From NCBI GenBank assembly GCA_003134855.1, contig PLCS01000007.1, forward strand, positions 195,011 through 259,010: 64,000 bases of DNA, given 5' to 3'. The position numbers were made by a program, and so were the translations under genes. This DNA comes from Acidobacteriaceae bacterium. Its GTDB lineage: Bacteria; Acidobacteriota; Terriglobia; Terriglobales; Acidobacteriaceae. Numbering within the stretch: the stretch's first letter is position 1; each line of letters starts with the position of its first letter. Of this stretch, positions 35,691-44,339 are shown piece after piece. Below the pieces are notes generated by a model. That model was not told where the DNA came from. It worked only from the letters and a program-made list of their open reading frames with translations, and ran no database searches.

Positions 35691-36578
35691 TCATCGCAAA
35701 TCAATCAGCCGGATGGTTTCCAGGAATACATCCCCGTCGATCATCAGGCTATGGGCGCTGATCTTGTCCATCGTGTCCTTGTCGGTGTGGTGGTAGCTGT
35801 TATTCGGTCCGTAGTTCAGGTCGATGATGTCGATCGACGGCACGCCGCGCTGGACGAAGGGCAGATGGTCGTCCTCGACCTCCATCTCCTGCTTGAAGAA
35901 GTATTTCTCGTAGCCGAACTTCTTCACCGCTTGCCGCACCAGGCCGACGAGCCAATCCGCCGAGCGGCTCTCGCGCTGAATGACGAGGTTCTTGTCGCCG
36001 ATCATGTCGGCCAGAATGAAGGCCTTGATCTTTCCCAGTGTTCCGTCGCGCGCCCATTTGGCGGCCAAGTGCTTGGTGCCATAGGTCGAGTCGGAGCCGG
36101 TCCAGCTTTGAATCGCCTCTTCGCCATCGTCGAAGAGCAGCCAGACCGAGTAGCCGTCCAGCTTCCTGCCTCCGGCTGTCTCGGCGCGCAACTGGTCGGC
36201 AATGGCCATTAGCAGCCCGGTTGTCGAGCCGCCGTCGTTGGCGCCGACGAAGTTGATGTTCTTGAGCCAGTAGTTGGTCTCGTAGTGCGTGGCCAGCACG
36301 ATCACGCCGTCCTTCTTGCCGGGGAAGCGCACGATGAAGTTGCGCATGGGGACGGGGCCGATAGGCGTATTCGCTGTGAAGGCATCCTCCTCGAGCTGAT
36401 CGTGCTGAAAGTGATTGCGCAGAAAGGCTTCGGCCTGAACGTGCCCCTGGCTGGTGGGCCAGCGCGGGCCGATGGCGACGAACTGGCGGGCATACTCCAG
36501 CGCTTTGGCGCCGTTAAAGTGGGTCTGGGCGGGGGCGGCGAGCGGAAAGAGCAGGAGTAGCCCGAGAAAAACTCTCAT
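35691..36578 (-). CDS. Secreted M28-family zinc hydrolase, glutaminyl-peptide cyclotransferase-like
   Basis: A 295-residue protein with a signal peptide (MRVFLGLLLLFPLAAPAQ). Zinc-site motifs in order are VLATHYETNYW (His, about 112), GANDGGSTTGLLMAIADQ (Asp, about 130), FDDGEEAIQSW (Glu, about 165) and YHHTDKDTMDK (His, about 270), with FILADMIGDKNLVIQ between. IGPRWPTSQGHVQAEAFLRN is typical of the M28 branch that includes glutaminyl cyclases, so it may form N-terminal pyroglutamate or cleave small peptides. The start at 36578 is the ATG opening the signal peptide. Two TGGGGCACCC hairpins separate it from tatC. Confidence 0.82.
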   Translation of the reverse strand: MRVFLGLLLLFPLAAPAQTHFNGAKALEYARQFVAIGPRWPTSQGHVQAEAFLRNHFQHDQLEEDAFTANTPIGPVPMRNFIVRFPGKKDGVIVLATHYETNYWLKNINFVGANDGGSTTGLLMAIADQLRAETAGGRKLDGYSVWLLFDDGEEAIQSWTGSDSTYGTKHLAAKWARDGTLGKIKAFILADMIGDKNLVIQRESRSADWLVGLVRQAVKKFGYEKYFFKQEMEVEDDHLPFVQRGVPSIDIIDLNYGPNNSYHHTDKDTMDKISAHSLMIDGDVFLETIRLIDLR

Positions 36579-36594
36579 CAAGATTTGTGGTCTC

Positions 36595-36690
36595 CCAGGT
36601 CTCAGAATCGAGACCTGGGGCACCCAGGGTTCGTGGTTTCCCACCCTAGCCGCAAAAACTAAAACGCGGCGAGGGTGGGGCACCCATGAC
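36595..36690. repeat. Two adjacent TGGGGCACCC-tagged hairpins
   Basis: First: CCAGGTCTC (36595-36603) pairs with GAGACCTGG (36610-36618), followed by the tag GGGGCACCC. Second: CCACCCTAGCCGC (from 36641) pairs with GCGGCGAGGGTGG (to about 36678) with one mismatch, followed by the same tag. Stem sequences differ but the tag is shared with copies at 37757, 45044, 51382 and 57178. They fill the gap between tatC and the M28 gene. Confidence 0.75.
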
Positions 36691-36718
36691 TTTATACTCT
36701 TCAAAACCGAGAAAAAAC

Positions 36719-37519
36719 TCACTTTGCCGCCTCCTTGGCTTCCTTGGCCTTGCGCCGCGAGGGATGCACCCACCACGCCACGCCTATGCCGATCAGATAG
36801 AGTCCCAGCATGGGGATGGCGTAGATGCACATCGTCCAGGGGTCGGGGCTGGGGCAGATGATGGCCGCCACAACAAAGACCGCCAGAATCGCGTAGCGAA
36901 TGTTCTTCCATAGAAAGCGCGGGCTGACAATGCCGAAGAGCGCCAGGAAGAATATCAGAATCGGCATTTCAAAGCTGATGCCCAGCCCCAGGATGATCGA
37001 CAGAAAGAAGCCGGTGTACTCCTCGATGGTGACCATGGGGGTGAAGTTGTGGCCGAAGTTCACAATCAGGATTTTGAGCGCGCCGGGCAGCACATAGAAG
37101 TAGCCGAAGGCCGCGCCAGTCAGAAACAGCCCCACCGTGGCCGCCATGAAGGGAATCACAAACCGCTTCTCTTTCTGGTAGAGCCCCGGCGCAATGAAGA
37201 GCCACACCTGGTAGAGGATGAAAGGCGAGGCGAAAATCGCACCGGCGACCAGCGAAACCTGCAAGTCCAGGTTCAACGGGTCCATGGGATGGGTGAAGAC
37301 CAGCGTCTTGCCGATGTGGTTGAGCGGGGCCTGGATGAAGCCGACGAAGCGGTCGTGGAAGGCCCAGGCGGCGACAAAGCCCAGCGCCAGGAAGATGGCC
37401 GAGCGGACGATGCGCTTGCGCAGTTCGTCCAGATGCTCCATCAGGCTCATGCCGGGCAGCTCCACGCGCTTGGCCACGGCCTCGCGCGCCATGCCGATTG
37501 CATCCGCTGGATCAACCAT
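36719..37519 (-). CDS. tatC: Twin-arginine translocase subunit TatC
   Basis: A 266-residue, six-span membrane protein that receives twin-arginine signal peptides. It shows MSLMEHLDELRKRIVRSAIF (about 24-43), the family HLxELRxR motif, YQVWLFIAPGLYQKEKRFVI (about 102) and FYVLPGALKILIVNFGHNF, with GLGISFEMPILIFFLALFGI. The C-terminal tail is Lys/Ala rich. The start overlaps the tatB stop by eight bases, so the two are a coupled pair. Confidence 0.95.
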   Translation of the reverse strand: MVDPADAIGMAREAVAKRVELPGMSLMEHLDELRKRIVRSAIFLALGFVAAWAFHDRFVGFIQAPLNHIGKTLVFTHPMDPLNLDLQVSLVAGAIFASPFILYQVWLFIAPGLYQKEKRFVIPFMAATVGLFLTGAAFGYFYVLPGALKILIVNFGHNFTPMVTIEEYTGFFLSIILGLGISFEMPILIFFLALFGIVSPRFLWKNIRYAILAVFVVAAIICPSPDPWTMCIYAIPMLGLYLIGIGVAWWVHPSRRKAKEAKEAAK

Positions 37520-38060
37520 GGTTAGCCTGCTCCGTTACCGGGTTCGTAACCGGGGTGGTCTCGCTCGCCGCCTCTGCCGCGGGAAGATCAAGCGGCGCCG
37601 CCATGCGGCCCGGCCGCTCGGCCTCGACCGGCTCACCGGTCGAAGGCGGCTGAATGCGCGGATAAGGCACTTCGCGCTGAAACTCCGCCGGAGAGACCTC
37701 GGGATACACAGCCTCCCCCGGATAAGGAGATTCAACGCCGGCTGCTCCAACGACTACGGGTGCCCCAGGTCCCGAATTTGGGACCTGGAAATCCACGACT
37801 GGCGGAGCCGCCAGCGCCTGCGCCGCCACCCGCTCCTCATCCTTTTTGCGCCGGTCAACATCCTCGGCCTTGCGCAACTCCTCTTCCATCTGGAACTTGA
37901 AGTCGTTGGAGGCCTTGCGCACCTCATACATCAGCTTGCCGATCTGGCGACCGATCTCGGGCAGCCGCCGCGGCCCGAAGACCACCAGCGCCATCACCAT
38001 CAGGATCAGCGAATCCCACATGCCCAGGTTGGCGAGTTCGATTCTCGGCGGCATCATCAT
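37512..38060 (-). CDS. tatB: Sec-independent translocase protein TatA/TatB type
   Basis: A 182-residue protein with a short N-terminal span and amphipathic helix: LGMWDSLILMVMALVVFGPR then RLPEIGRQIGKLMYEVRKAS. The FGPRRLPEIGRQIG hinge is the TatA/B signature, and the length with a long Pro-rich tail favours TatB. The tail contains, at VDFQVPNSGPGAPVVVG, the translation of a TGGGGCACCC hairpin that has been accommodated in frame. It is translationally overlapped with tatC; no separate tatA is visible in the window. Confidence 0.85.
   Translation of the reverse strand: MMMPPRIELANLGMWDSLILMVMALVVFGPRRLPEIGRQIGKLMYEVRKASNDFKFQMEEELRKAEDVDRRKKDEERVAAQALAAPPVVDFQVPNSGPGAPVVVGAAGVESPYPGEAVYPEVSPAEFQREVPYPRIQPPSTGEPVEAERPGRMAAPLDLPAAEAASETTPVTNPVTEQANHG
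37757..37789. repeat. TGGGGCACCC-tagged hairpin inside the tatB coding sequence
   Basis: The sequence GGGTGCCCCAGGTCCC-GAATTT-GGGACCTGG is the reverse orientation of the tag plus a stem CCAGGTCCC/GGGACCTGG. It is almost identical to the copy at 57179-57210 (loop GATTCT). Here it lies in the Pro-rich tail region of TatB and keeps the frame. Confidence 0.75.
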
Positions 38061-38274
38061 GAAGATTCATGATACCCGCCCGCGCATAGCCCTCACAAAC
38101 GCTGCGTGGGGCATGACATTTTCGCTGTCGAGGGAAGCCCCTTCGCATCGCTGAGGCGCGCGCCAAAAACTGGGCGCGACCACGCTGCTCTCCGGTCACC
38201 GAGTGTAACCGGCGTCACAGCGCAGGCTCTTGCGGCGCTCGTAGGCTCTGGAACGGAGTTGGGGAGGATTTCTC

Positions 38275-38853
38275 ATGTCAGGAATTGCCGCGGAAAACGC
38301 AGTGACCGTTCAAAATCTGTTGGCCGCCTTTGAGGGCGAGTCGAATGCGCACGCCAAGTACACCGCCTTTGCCGCCAAAGCCGACGAGGAGGGATTGCAT
38401 GGCGCGGCCAGCCTCTTTCGCGCCGCGGCGCGCGCCGAGCAGATTCACGCCGGCAATCACGCCCGCGTCATCGGCCAGTTGGGCGCCCGCGCCGAGTGCG
38501 CGATTCACCCCGTCGAGGCGAAGAGCACTCTCGACAACCTGAAGGCCGCGCTGAACGGCGAGAAGTACGAGATCGACATCATGTACCCCGGCTTCCTGGC
38601 CGAGGCCACGGAGCGCAAGAACACCGCCGCCATCCGCACCTTCACCGGGGCGCTGGAGGCGGAGAAGACCCACGCACGGCTCTACAGCGAGGCGATTGCG
38701 CTGCTTCAGGCGGGAAAGAAAGATTCCTGGATCGGCGAGGCGCGCGAGTTCTACGTCTGCCCGGTCTGCGGCTACACATCGGAGACCGAAGAGGAACACG
38801 AGCGCTGCCCGGTCTGCAAGTGCCCGTGGGAAAGATTCGAGATAATCCGGTAA
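38275..38853 (+). CDS. Rubrerythrin
   Basis: A 192-residue peroxide-scavenging diiron protein. The four-helix domain has ExxH-type ligands in AFEGESNAHAKYTAFAAKAD, AARAEQIHAGNH, LAEATERKNTAAIR and GALEAEKTHARLYSEA. The C-terminal rubredoxin-like knuckles are FYVCPVCGYTS and ERCPVCKCPWERF, holding a mononuclear iron. GGAGG lies ten bases before ATG 38275. It lies 14 bases before the AMP-binding gene on the same strand, so the two may share a transcript, though no functional link is evident. Confidence 0.93.
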   Translation: MSGIAAENAVTVQNLLAAFEGESNAHAKYTAFAAKADEEGLHGAASLFRAAARAEQIHAGNHARVIGQLGARAECAIHPVEAKSTLDNLKAALNGEKYEIDIMYPGFLAEATERKNTAAIRTFTGALEAEKTHARLYSEAIALLQAGKKDSWIGEAREFYVCPVCGYTSETEEEHERCPVCKCPWERFEIIR

Positions 38854-38867
38854 GATCAAGTGAACCG

Positions 38868-40565
38868 ATGCGCGTGCCTCAGTTCACTCTCGACGATTAT
38901 GAAAGAGTTTTTGCCGATCGCCATCTACTGCACGAAGTAGTCGCGAAGTGGGCGAAGGCCCGTCCGGAGGCTCTTGCCCTTCTCAGCGCGGAGGGCGGCC
39001 GCACCGTCACCTGGCGCGAATTCGACCGCATGACCGCGGCGCTGGCGCGGGAGCTGTCGCGCCTGGGCTTCGTGAAGGGCGATTTTCTGGTCACGCTGCT
39101 GCCGCTCACGGTGGATCACGTTTTGCTGGAATACAGCTGCTTCAAGATCGGCGTGATAGCCGCTCCGCTGGATCTGCGTTTATCCTCCGCCGAGATGATT
39201 CGCGCGCTGGAGATTCTGCGGCCGCGCGGATTTGTCTCGCTCGGCGTGAAAGCTCCCTTTGATCTTCGCCCGCTGTGGAGCGCCGTGCAGGCGCAGTGCG
39301 CGTGGATTCAGCATTGCATCGTGATGGACTCGGAAGAAGCGATTGCCGGCACGCGCTCCTTTGCGTCGATCGCCGAGCAGGCGCTGGGTGCCGCAACGGA
39401 TGGAGACGCAGCCGCCCTGGCCGGGGTCGCCGAGGACGATGGCGCGCTGGTCATCTTCACCACCGGCTCGACCGGCTCGCCCAAGCCGGCTCTGCTTTCG
39501 CATCGCAATATCACGGTGCAGAATATGTGCATCTCCGGCGCATTTTTTGGCGGAGACAGCGGCGCTCGCTCTCTGATCAATCTGCCTCCGTCTCATGTGG
39601 GCTGCCAGACGGAGTTATTGATGAGCACGCTCTTCGGCGGAGGTACGGCGGTTCTGCTGGAGCTCTTCGACGCCGGGCGTTCGCTGCGCGCCATAGCTCA
39701 GCATCGCGTGGAGATTCTCGGCCAGATTCCGGCCATGTTCAACCTGGAGTGGATGCAGAAAGACTATGATCGCCACGATCTCACCAGCCTGAAATTTGCC
39801 GCCTATGGGGGAAACACGGTCTCGCGGCCCTTCGTGGAGCGGCTTGCCGCCATGGCGCCGGTGATCGGCAGCGGGCTGGGGCTGACCGAAGCCGCCGGTT
39901 TCTGCACCTATGTGCAGGCGAGCGCGGACGATCATGAGACGATTCTCGCCGGACTTGGCGAGGCCATGCCGATCTATCCGTGTACCATCCGCCAACCCAT
40001 GCGCGCCGATGGCCACACCGGCGATGAGCTGCCGCCGGGCGAGATAGGCCACCTCTGCTTTCGCGGGCCGCAGACTTTTCTTGGTTATGTCAACGATCCG
40101 GAAGCTACCGCCAAGGCGATCTCGCGCGACGGCTTTCTATACACCGGCGACCTTGGCTATAAAGACACTGCGGGTTTGCATCTGACCGGGCGTGAGAAGT
40201 GGGTGATCAAGTCGCTAGGCTACCAAATCTTTCCCGGCGATGTGGAACAGCATATCTGCGCGCTGGCGGAGAAGGTGGCCAACTGTGTCGTCGTCGGCGT
40301 GGCGCATGAGGTCGTCTCCGAAGCGGTGGTGGCTGTGGTGGAGAAGAGACCCGAAGTTGAAGTGAGCCGGCAGGAGCTGGATCGGCACGCGCGTTCCCTT
40401 CCCTCCTATATGCGCCCACGCCATTGGATTATTCTCGAAGCCGGCCAGATGCCGCTGAACCGCGTGGTCAAGCCGGACTATGTGCGCGCCCAGGAGATGG
40501 CTCGCCAGGAGATCGCCGAGTTGCGCGCTCGTGGCGAGTGGGACAGCGGGTATGTTAAAGACTGA
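38868..40565 (+). CDS. AMP-dependent synthetase/ligase (acyl-CoA synthetase-like)
   Basis: A 565-residue member of the ANL superfamily, which activates a carboxylate as an acyl-adenylate. Motif A3 is VIFTTGSTGSPKPALLSHRN (about 195), A5 is GSGLGLTEAAGF (about 335), A7 is FLYTGDLGYKD (about 425), A8 GREKWVIKSLGYQIFPGDVE and A10 contains the catalytic Lys in PLNRVVKPDY (about 540). The substrate is not obvious; it is closer to medium/long-chain acyl-CoA ligases than to acetyl-CoA synthetases. The ATG at 38868 opens the conserved start MRVPQFTLDDYERVF. Confidence 0.85.
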   Translation: MRVPQFTLDDYERVFADRHLLHEVVAKWAKARPEALALLSAEGGRTVTWREFDRMTAALARELSRLGFVKGDFLVTLLPLTVDHVLLEYSCFKIGVIAAPLDLRLSSAEMIRALEILRPRGFVSLGVKAPFDLRPLWSAVQAQCAWIQHCIVMDSEEAIAGTRSFASIAEQALGAATDGDAAALAGVAEDDGALVIFTTGSTGSPKPALLSHRNITVQNMCISGAFFGGDSGARSLINLPPSHVGCQTELLMSTLFGGGTAVLLELFDAGRSLRAIAQHRVEILGQIPAMFNLEWMQKDYDRHDLTSLKFAAYGGNTVSRPFVERLAAMAPVIGSGLGLTEAAGFCTYVQASADDHETILAGLGEAMPIYPCTIRQPMRADGHTGDELPPGEIGHLCFRGPQTFLGYVNDPEATAKAISRDGFLYTGDLGYKDTAGLHLTGREKWVIKSLGYQIFPGDVEQHICALAEKVANCVVVGVAHEVVSEAVVAVVEKRPEVEVSRQELDRHARSLPSYMRPRHWIILEAGQMPLNRVVKPDYVRAQEMARQEIAELRARGEWDSGYVKD

Positions 40566-40710
40566 GTAAAACGAATGAATAGTAAATCGTATTCAGTAGT
40601 ATCTTGTGTTCGTGCGGATTTCAGTCGAATTGCCCGGTGAGATTGCCCGGCAGATGATCTCCACTGGCCTGATCCCGCGCGCACTGCATTGGAAGAGATG
40701 CGGTGGAATC

Positions 40711-41181
40711 CTATTCCTTCAGTGTCACGGTAATCCTGCGCGCATCGCCGCCTGTTGAAGTAATCACGATCTCGCCTGTAGCTTTCTTGCGGATGCTCTT
40801 GAACTTCTCGCCCCACTCCATCAGCACCAGAGCGTCCGGAGTTAGTAACTCATCCAGGCCCAGAGTTTCTAACTGCCGCTCGCCTTCCAGGCGATAGACG
40901 TCCAGGTGGAAGAGCTTCACCGGCTGGCCGTTGCGCTTGCCCTCGTACTCGTGAATCAAGGTAAAGGTCGGGCTGGTCACCTCGTCCGCCTCGGCAGCGT
41001 CCAGCGCCTCGGCAATCCCTTTCACCAGCGTCGTCTTGCCGGTGCCCAGGTCGCCGCGCAGAATCAGCAACTGCGGCGGCGTGAGCAGCCGGGCCAGCTT
41101 GCGGCCTGCCTCGATCGTCTCCGCTCCGCTCCGCGTCGTGAACACGTGGGTAATGGGTGCGGTTGGGTTCACTGAAGTCAT
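40711..41181 (-). CDS. tsaE: tRNA threonylcarbamoyladenosine biosynthesis ATPase TsaE
   Basis: A 156-residue P-loop protein with LILRGDLGTGKTTLVKGIAE (Walker A, about 38-57), EVTSPTFTLIHEYEG and VKLFHLDVYRLEG (Walker B region), then DALVLMEWGEKF. It works with TsaB and TsaD to make t6A37 in tRNAs. The ATG overlaps the stop of the NAD(P)HX repair gene by four bases (ATGA), a frequent pairing in bacteria. Confidence 0.95.
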   Translation of the reverse strand: MTSVNPTAPITHVFTTRSGAETIEAGRKLARLLTPPQLLILRGDLGTGKTTLVKGIAEALDAAEADEVTSPTFTLIHEYEGKRNGQPVKLFHLDVYRLEGERQLETLGLDELLTPDALVLMEWGEKFKSIRKKATGEIVITSTGGDARRITVTLKE

Positions 41182-42830
41182 CCTTTGGCCTCAAAAAGGG
41201 CTGCCGTCTGCAAGACCTCCGCCGGCAGCCCCTGCAACCAAAGATACCCGTTGGGACCGATTGCGCAAAATCGAAAGGCCCGTGCAAGCTGCGCCAGACT
41301 GTCCGTGGCCAGCAGCGTGTGCTCATCAGCCTCACGCACCGCCAGGTCGGCGGCCAGCCCGTGGAGATAAACCGCCGCCTCGACCGCCCGCGCCGCATCC
41401 GCCGGATACTGCGCCAGCAAGCCGGCGATCAGCCCGGTGAGTAGATCGCCGCTGCCCCCTTTGGCCATGCCCGGATTGCCGGTGGTGTTGACGGCCACGC
41501 GGCCGTCGGGGTGGGCGACGAGCGTGCGCGCGCCCTTGAGCACCAGCGTGACTCGTGTGCGCTGGGCGAAGTTGCGTGCCACCTCCAGCCGGTTGGCCTG
41601 CACCTCGGCGGTGGGGATGCCCGCCAGCCGCGCCATCTCGCCCGGATGCGGCGTCAGCACCAGCGTGCGGCCCTTGGCGAGCTTGGCTAGCAGAACCGGC
41701 TCCGCCGCCAGAATGTTGAGCGCGTCCGCGTCGATCACGGCTGGCATTTTAGTAGCCGAGAGCAGGCCGGTGGTGAATTTGACGGTCTCCGGATCCTTGC
41801 CCAGGCCGGGGCCAATCGCCAGCACGGTCTTGCTCGCAGTGAGCGCCGCCAGCACTTCCGGGGCCAGGTTCTCCGCTGAGATGCAGCCTGCGAGGGTTGC
41901 TGCGAGCGGGAAGGTCATCAACTCCGGCGCGATGGCCGCCACCAGCGGCAGCACCGGGGCGGGAACGGCCGCCGTCACCAGGCCGGCTCCGGCCCTGAGC
42001 GCCGCCAGGGACGCCATCGCCGGCGCGCCGGACTTGCCGCCAGCCGTCCCGAGTGTCCCGCCCACCACCAGCACGTGGCCGAAGTTGCCCTTGTTGGCCG
42101 CAGCCGTACGCCGCGCCTGTGTGAGCGCCAGCGCGGAGCCGGTCCAGTGCAATCCCAGCGCGGAGATCATCGCCTCCTGCGGCGAGCCGATGGGCGCCAC
42201 TACGATGGGCTGTTCCCAGCGCCGCGTCAACTGGCCGAAGAAGTGCGCCGGCTTGGGCGCGGTAAAGGTAATGACGGCATCGGCGGGCCAGACGGGACCG
42301 GCAACGGTCGCTGTGGTCGCGTCGGCCGGCCAGCCGGAGGGCAAGTCGATTGCCAGAACGGGCGCCTTGCTGGCCTTCAGCCATTCGAGCGCCGCGGCGG
42401 CCAGGCCCCTCAGCGGAGGCTTGAAGCCGGTGCCCACCACGGCATCCAGAATCAGATCGGCTTCGAGCGCGGCTTTATGTCCAGCAAGGTCTTCCGCCGT
42501 CTCGATGATGTGGATGAGGCCGTGCGCGGGGCTGGTCAATTCGCGCCAGGCAATAGCCGCATCGCCGGCGAGGCTGTCACGCGCGCCCAGCAGCAGCGTG
42601 GTCACCTCCAGGCCGGCCGAGGCCAGCAGCCGCGCGGCCATCATGCCGTCGCCGCCGTTGTTGCCGCGGCCGCAGACCACTGTCACCCGCCGAGCCAGTG
42701 GAAATTGCTGGCGCGCGAAGGCAGCCACAGCCGCCGAGGCCGCCCGCATCAGGTCAATCGACGGAATCCCGAACCGCTCGGTCGTCAAGCGGTCGCAGGT
42801 CTGCATCTCGGCTGCGGAAAGAACGTTCAT
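41178..42830 (-). CDS. nnr: Bifunctional NAD(P)HX epimerase / ADP-dependent dehydratase
   Basis: A 550-residue repair enzyme for hydrated NADH and NADPH. The N-terminal epimerase domain (about 1-210) has VTVVCGRGNNGGDGMMAARL and LAIDLPSGWPADAT. The C-terminal dehydratase domain (about 230-540) has HVLVVGGTLGTAGGKSGAPA, VLAIGPGLGKDPETVKFTTG, LVLTPHPGEMARLAG and NPGMAKGGSGDLLTGLIAGL, including the GSGD nucleotide-binding motif. The start at 42830 opens MNVLSAAEMQTCDRLT, the usual N terminus; no good ribosome site is seen. It is coupled to tsaE. Confidence 0.94.
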   Translation of the reverse strand: MNVLSAAEMQTCDRLTTERFGIPSIDLMRAASAAVAAFARQQFPLARRVTVVCGRGNNGGDGMMAARLLASAGLEVTTLLLGARDSLAGDAAIAWRELTSPAHGLIHIIETAEDLAGHKAALEADLILDAVVGTGFKPPLRGLAAAALEWLKASKAPVLAIDLPSGWPADATTATVAGPVWPADAVITFTAPKPAHFFGQLTRRWEQPIVVAPIGSPQEAMISALGLHWTGSALALTQARRTAAANKGNFGHVLVVGGTLGTAGGKSGAPAMASLAALRAGAGLVTAAVPAPVLPLVAAIAPELMTFPLAATLAGCISAENLAPEVLAALTASKTVLAIGPGLGKDPETVKFTTGLLSATKMPAVIDADALNILAAEPVLLAKLAKGRTLVLTPHPGEMARLAGIPTAEVQANRLEVARNFAQRTRVTLVLKGARTLVAHPDGRVAVNTTGNPGMAKGGSGDLLTGLIAGLLAQYPADAARAVEAAVYLHGLAADLAVREADEHTLLATDSLAQLARAFRFCAIGPNGYLWLQGLPAEVLQTAALFEAKG

Positions 42831-42911
42831 GCAAGCTATGGTAGTGCATTCGGGCTGCGAGGAATTTCCCATCGAGGACTGTGCGCTCTGCGATCTATCT
42901 TCTCCCTGCGC

Positions 42912-44204
42912 CTAAGGAGTAACTTCGATGGGCGTGACCTCGGTTGCGGTATGTCCAAACTCAAAGCGCAGAACCCACTCGCTGGAGACGGGCTGGCCAT
43001 TCACTTGCGCGGGCTTAAATCTCCACTGCTGCGCTGCTTGCAGGGCTAATTTGGCGAAGTACTTGCTCGGTCCCGGCGAATCCACCGCCGCATTTGAAAC
43101 ATTGCCGCCCGGATCGACCGTGACCCGTATACTCACCTGGACTTTGCCGTGGATGGTCGCACTGACTTTTTGGGGTACGTCAGGCATCACTCGCTCAGCG
43201 ACATCACCCTTCACCATCGCAGCTTTGGAGCTTTGAGTTGCCGGAACTGGAGATGAAGGCGGCAGCGCGGTCATCGCGGGCGCGGGCTGCTCTTCCGCGG
43301 CTGGCGGCGACTGTTCAACCGGATGAGAGCGCAGCAGCAGCACTGCGACGGCCGCAAGCAGGACGAGCGCCATAGCAACGATTGCCGGCACGCGGAGTTT
43401 GGCAAGCGCAGATCTGCCGGTCTTGCCGGCCCGTGCGGCTTCGAGACGAGCCTTCACGCCGCCAATGGTGCATCGGCGCTCAGGAGCGATGCGCAGGCAC
43501 TCCCGCGCAATGCCGGCAAAGGGCTGCGGGATGGACTGGGGCACAATCGGTTCCCCATGGGCCGCTCTCTCCCAAACCGGAGGGTGCTGAGTCAGCGCTT
43601 CGACCAGGATGACGCCCAGCGACCAGAGGTCGGCGGCCGGAGAGATCTTGCCCGAGGCGGCTTCCGGCGCTAGATGGACATCCGGCGCCAGAAGGAGTTT
43701 GCCCGGCTCGCCCGCGCGCTGAAGATTGTCACAAGAGAGCTTCAACTGATCGTCGACGGCCATGATCTCCGATGGCTGGAGGCGGCCATGTACGTAGCCC
43801 TTTCCATGAAGATAGGAAAGCGCATCGAGGAGCGGGTCGAGCATCTCCGCAGCCTCGGCGGGCGTGAGTGGCCGCTCCAGAAGAATCTGTGACAGGATTT
43901 CATCGGCATATTCCGTCACCACATAAAACTGCCGGGCCGCTCCGATCTGGCAGCGCCCAGAGTGAAAGATGCGCATCAGGTGGGGATGAGAGAGTGTGGA
44001 AGCAGCGGCCCAGCCGGCCATGCGGGCTTCTGCATCGGCGGCATCGGCGGGAATGAGCTTGATGGCGGCCTTCCGCGATCCCTCTCCCGGCACTTCCGTG
44101 AGGAAGACGGCACCCAATTCGGAGCCGCCTAGCCATTGGATGAGGGTGAATCTCCCATCAACGACCCGCCCGGTCCAATCACTGCGCATTGCCTCAGTAA
44201 TCAT
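42912..44204 (-). CDS. Kinase-like (probably inactive) membrane protein with TonB C-terminal domain
   Basis: A 430-residue fusion. Residues ~10-255 follow the Ser/Thr kinase fold: FTLIQWLGGSELGAVFLTEV (Gly loop), AAIKLIPAD (Lys), LSYLHGKGYVHGRLQPSEIM in the catalytic loop and PEAASGKISPAADLWSLGVI. The HRD Asp is replaced (HGRLQPSE), the following Asn is Glu, and DFG reads CDN, so it is expected to be a pseudokinase. A membrane span AIVAMALVLLAAVAVLLL (about 272) leads to a TonB C-terminal domain with IHGKVQVSIRVTVDPGGNVS and ALQAAQQWRFKPAQVNGQ. ATG 44204 is preferred for GGGGA upstream. It is divergent from mntR. Confidence 0.82.
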   Translation of the reverse strand: MITEAMRSDWTGRVVDGRFTLIQWLGGSELGAVFLTEVPGEGSRKAAIKLIPADAADAEARMAGWAAASTLSHPHLMRIFHSGRCQIGAARQFYVVTEYADEILSQILLERPLTPAEAAEMLDPLLDALSYLHGKGYVHGRLQPSEIMAVDDQLKLSCDNLQRAGEPGKLLLAPDVHLAPEAASGKISPAADLWSLGVILVEALTQHPPVWERAAHGEPIVPQSIPQPFAGIARECLRIAPERRCTIGGVKARLEAARAGKTGRSALAKLRVPAIVAMALVLLAAVAVLLLRSHPVEQSPPAAEEQPAPAMTALPPSSPVPATQSSKAAMVKGDVAERVMPDVPQKVSATIHGKVQVSIRVTVDPGGNVSNAAVDSPGPSKYFAKLALQAAQQWRFKPAQVNGQPVSSEWVLRFEFGHTATEVTPIEVTP

Positions 44205-44339
44205 GTCGTTCCCCATTCTATCCGAGCATGGCGGGAAGCACCGGCGCGAAGGCGCGGCTTGCCGTTGCCAAAGGCTGGGCGCGCCCTGGCTTCGGCGGAC
44301 GTGCGCTCTTCCAGCGTATAGTTTGAAGGGAGTCCAGCC

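Noticed and set aside
41437..42915. 492-codon plus-strand frame opposite the NAD(P)HX repair gene
   Set aside because: The minus strand encodes a complete two-domain enzyme with all motifs; the plus frame is Ala/Ser-rich antisense in GC-rich DNA.
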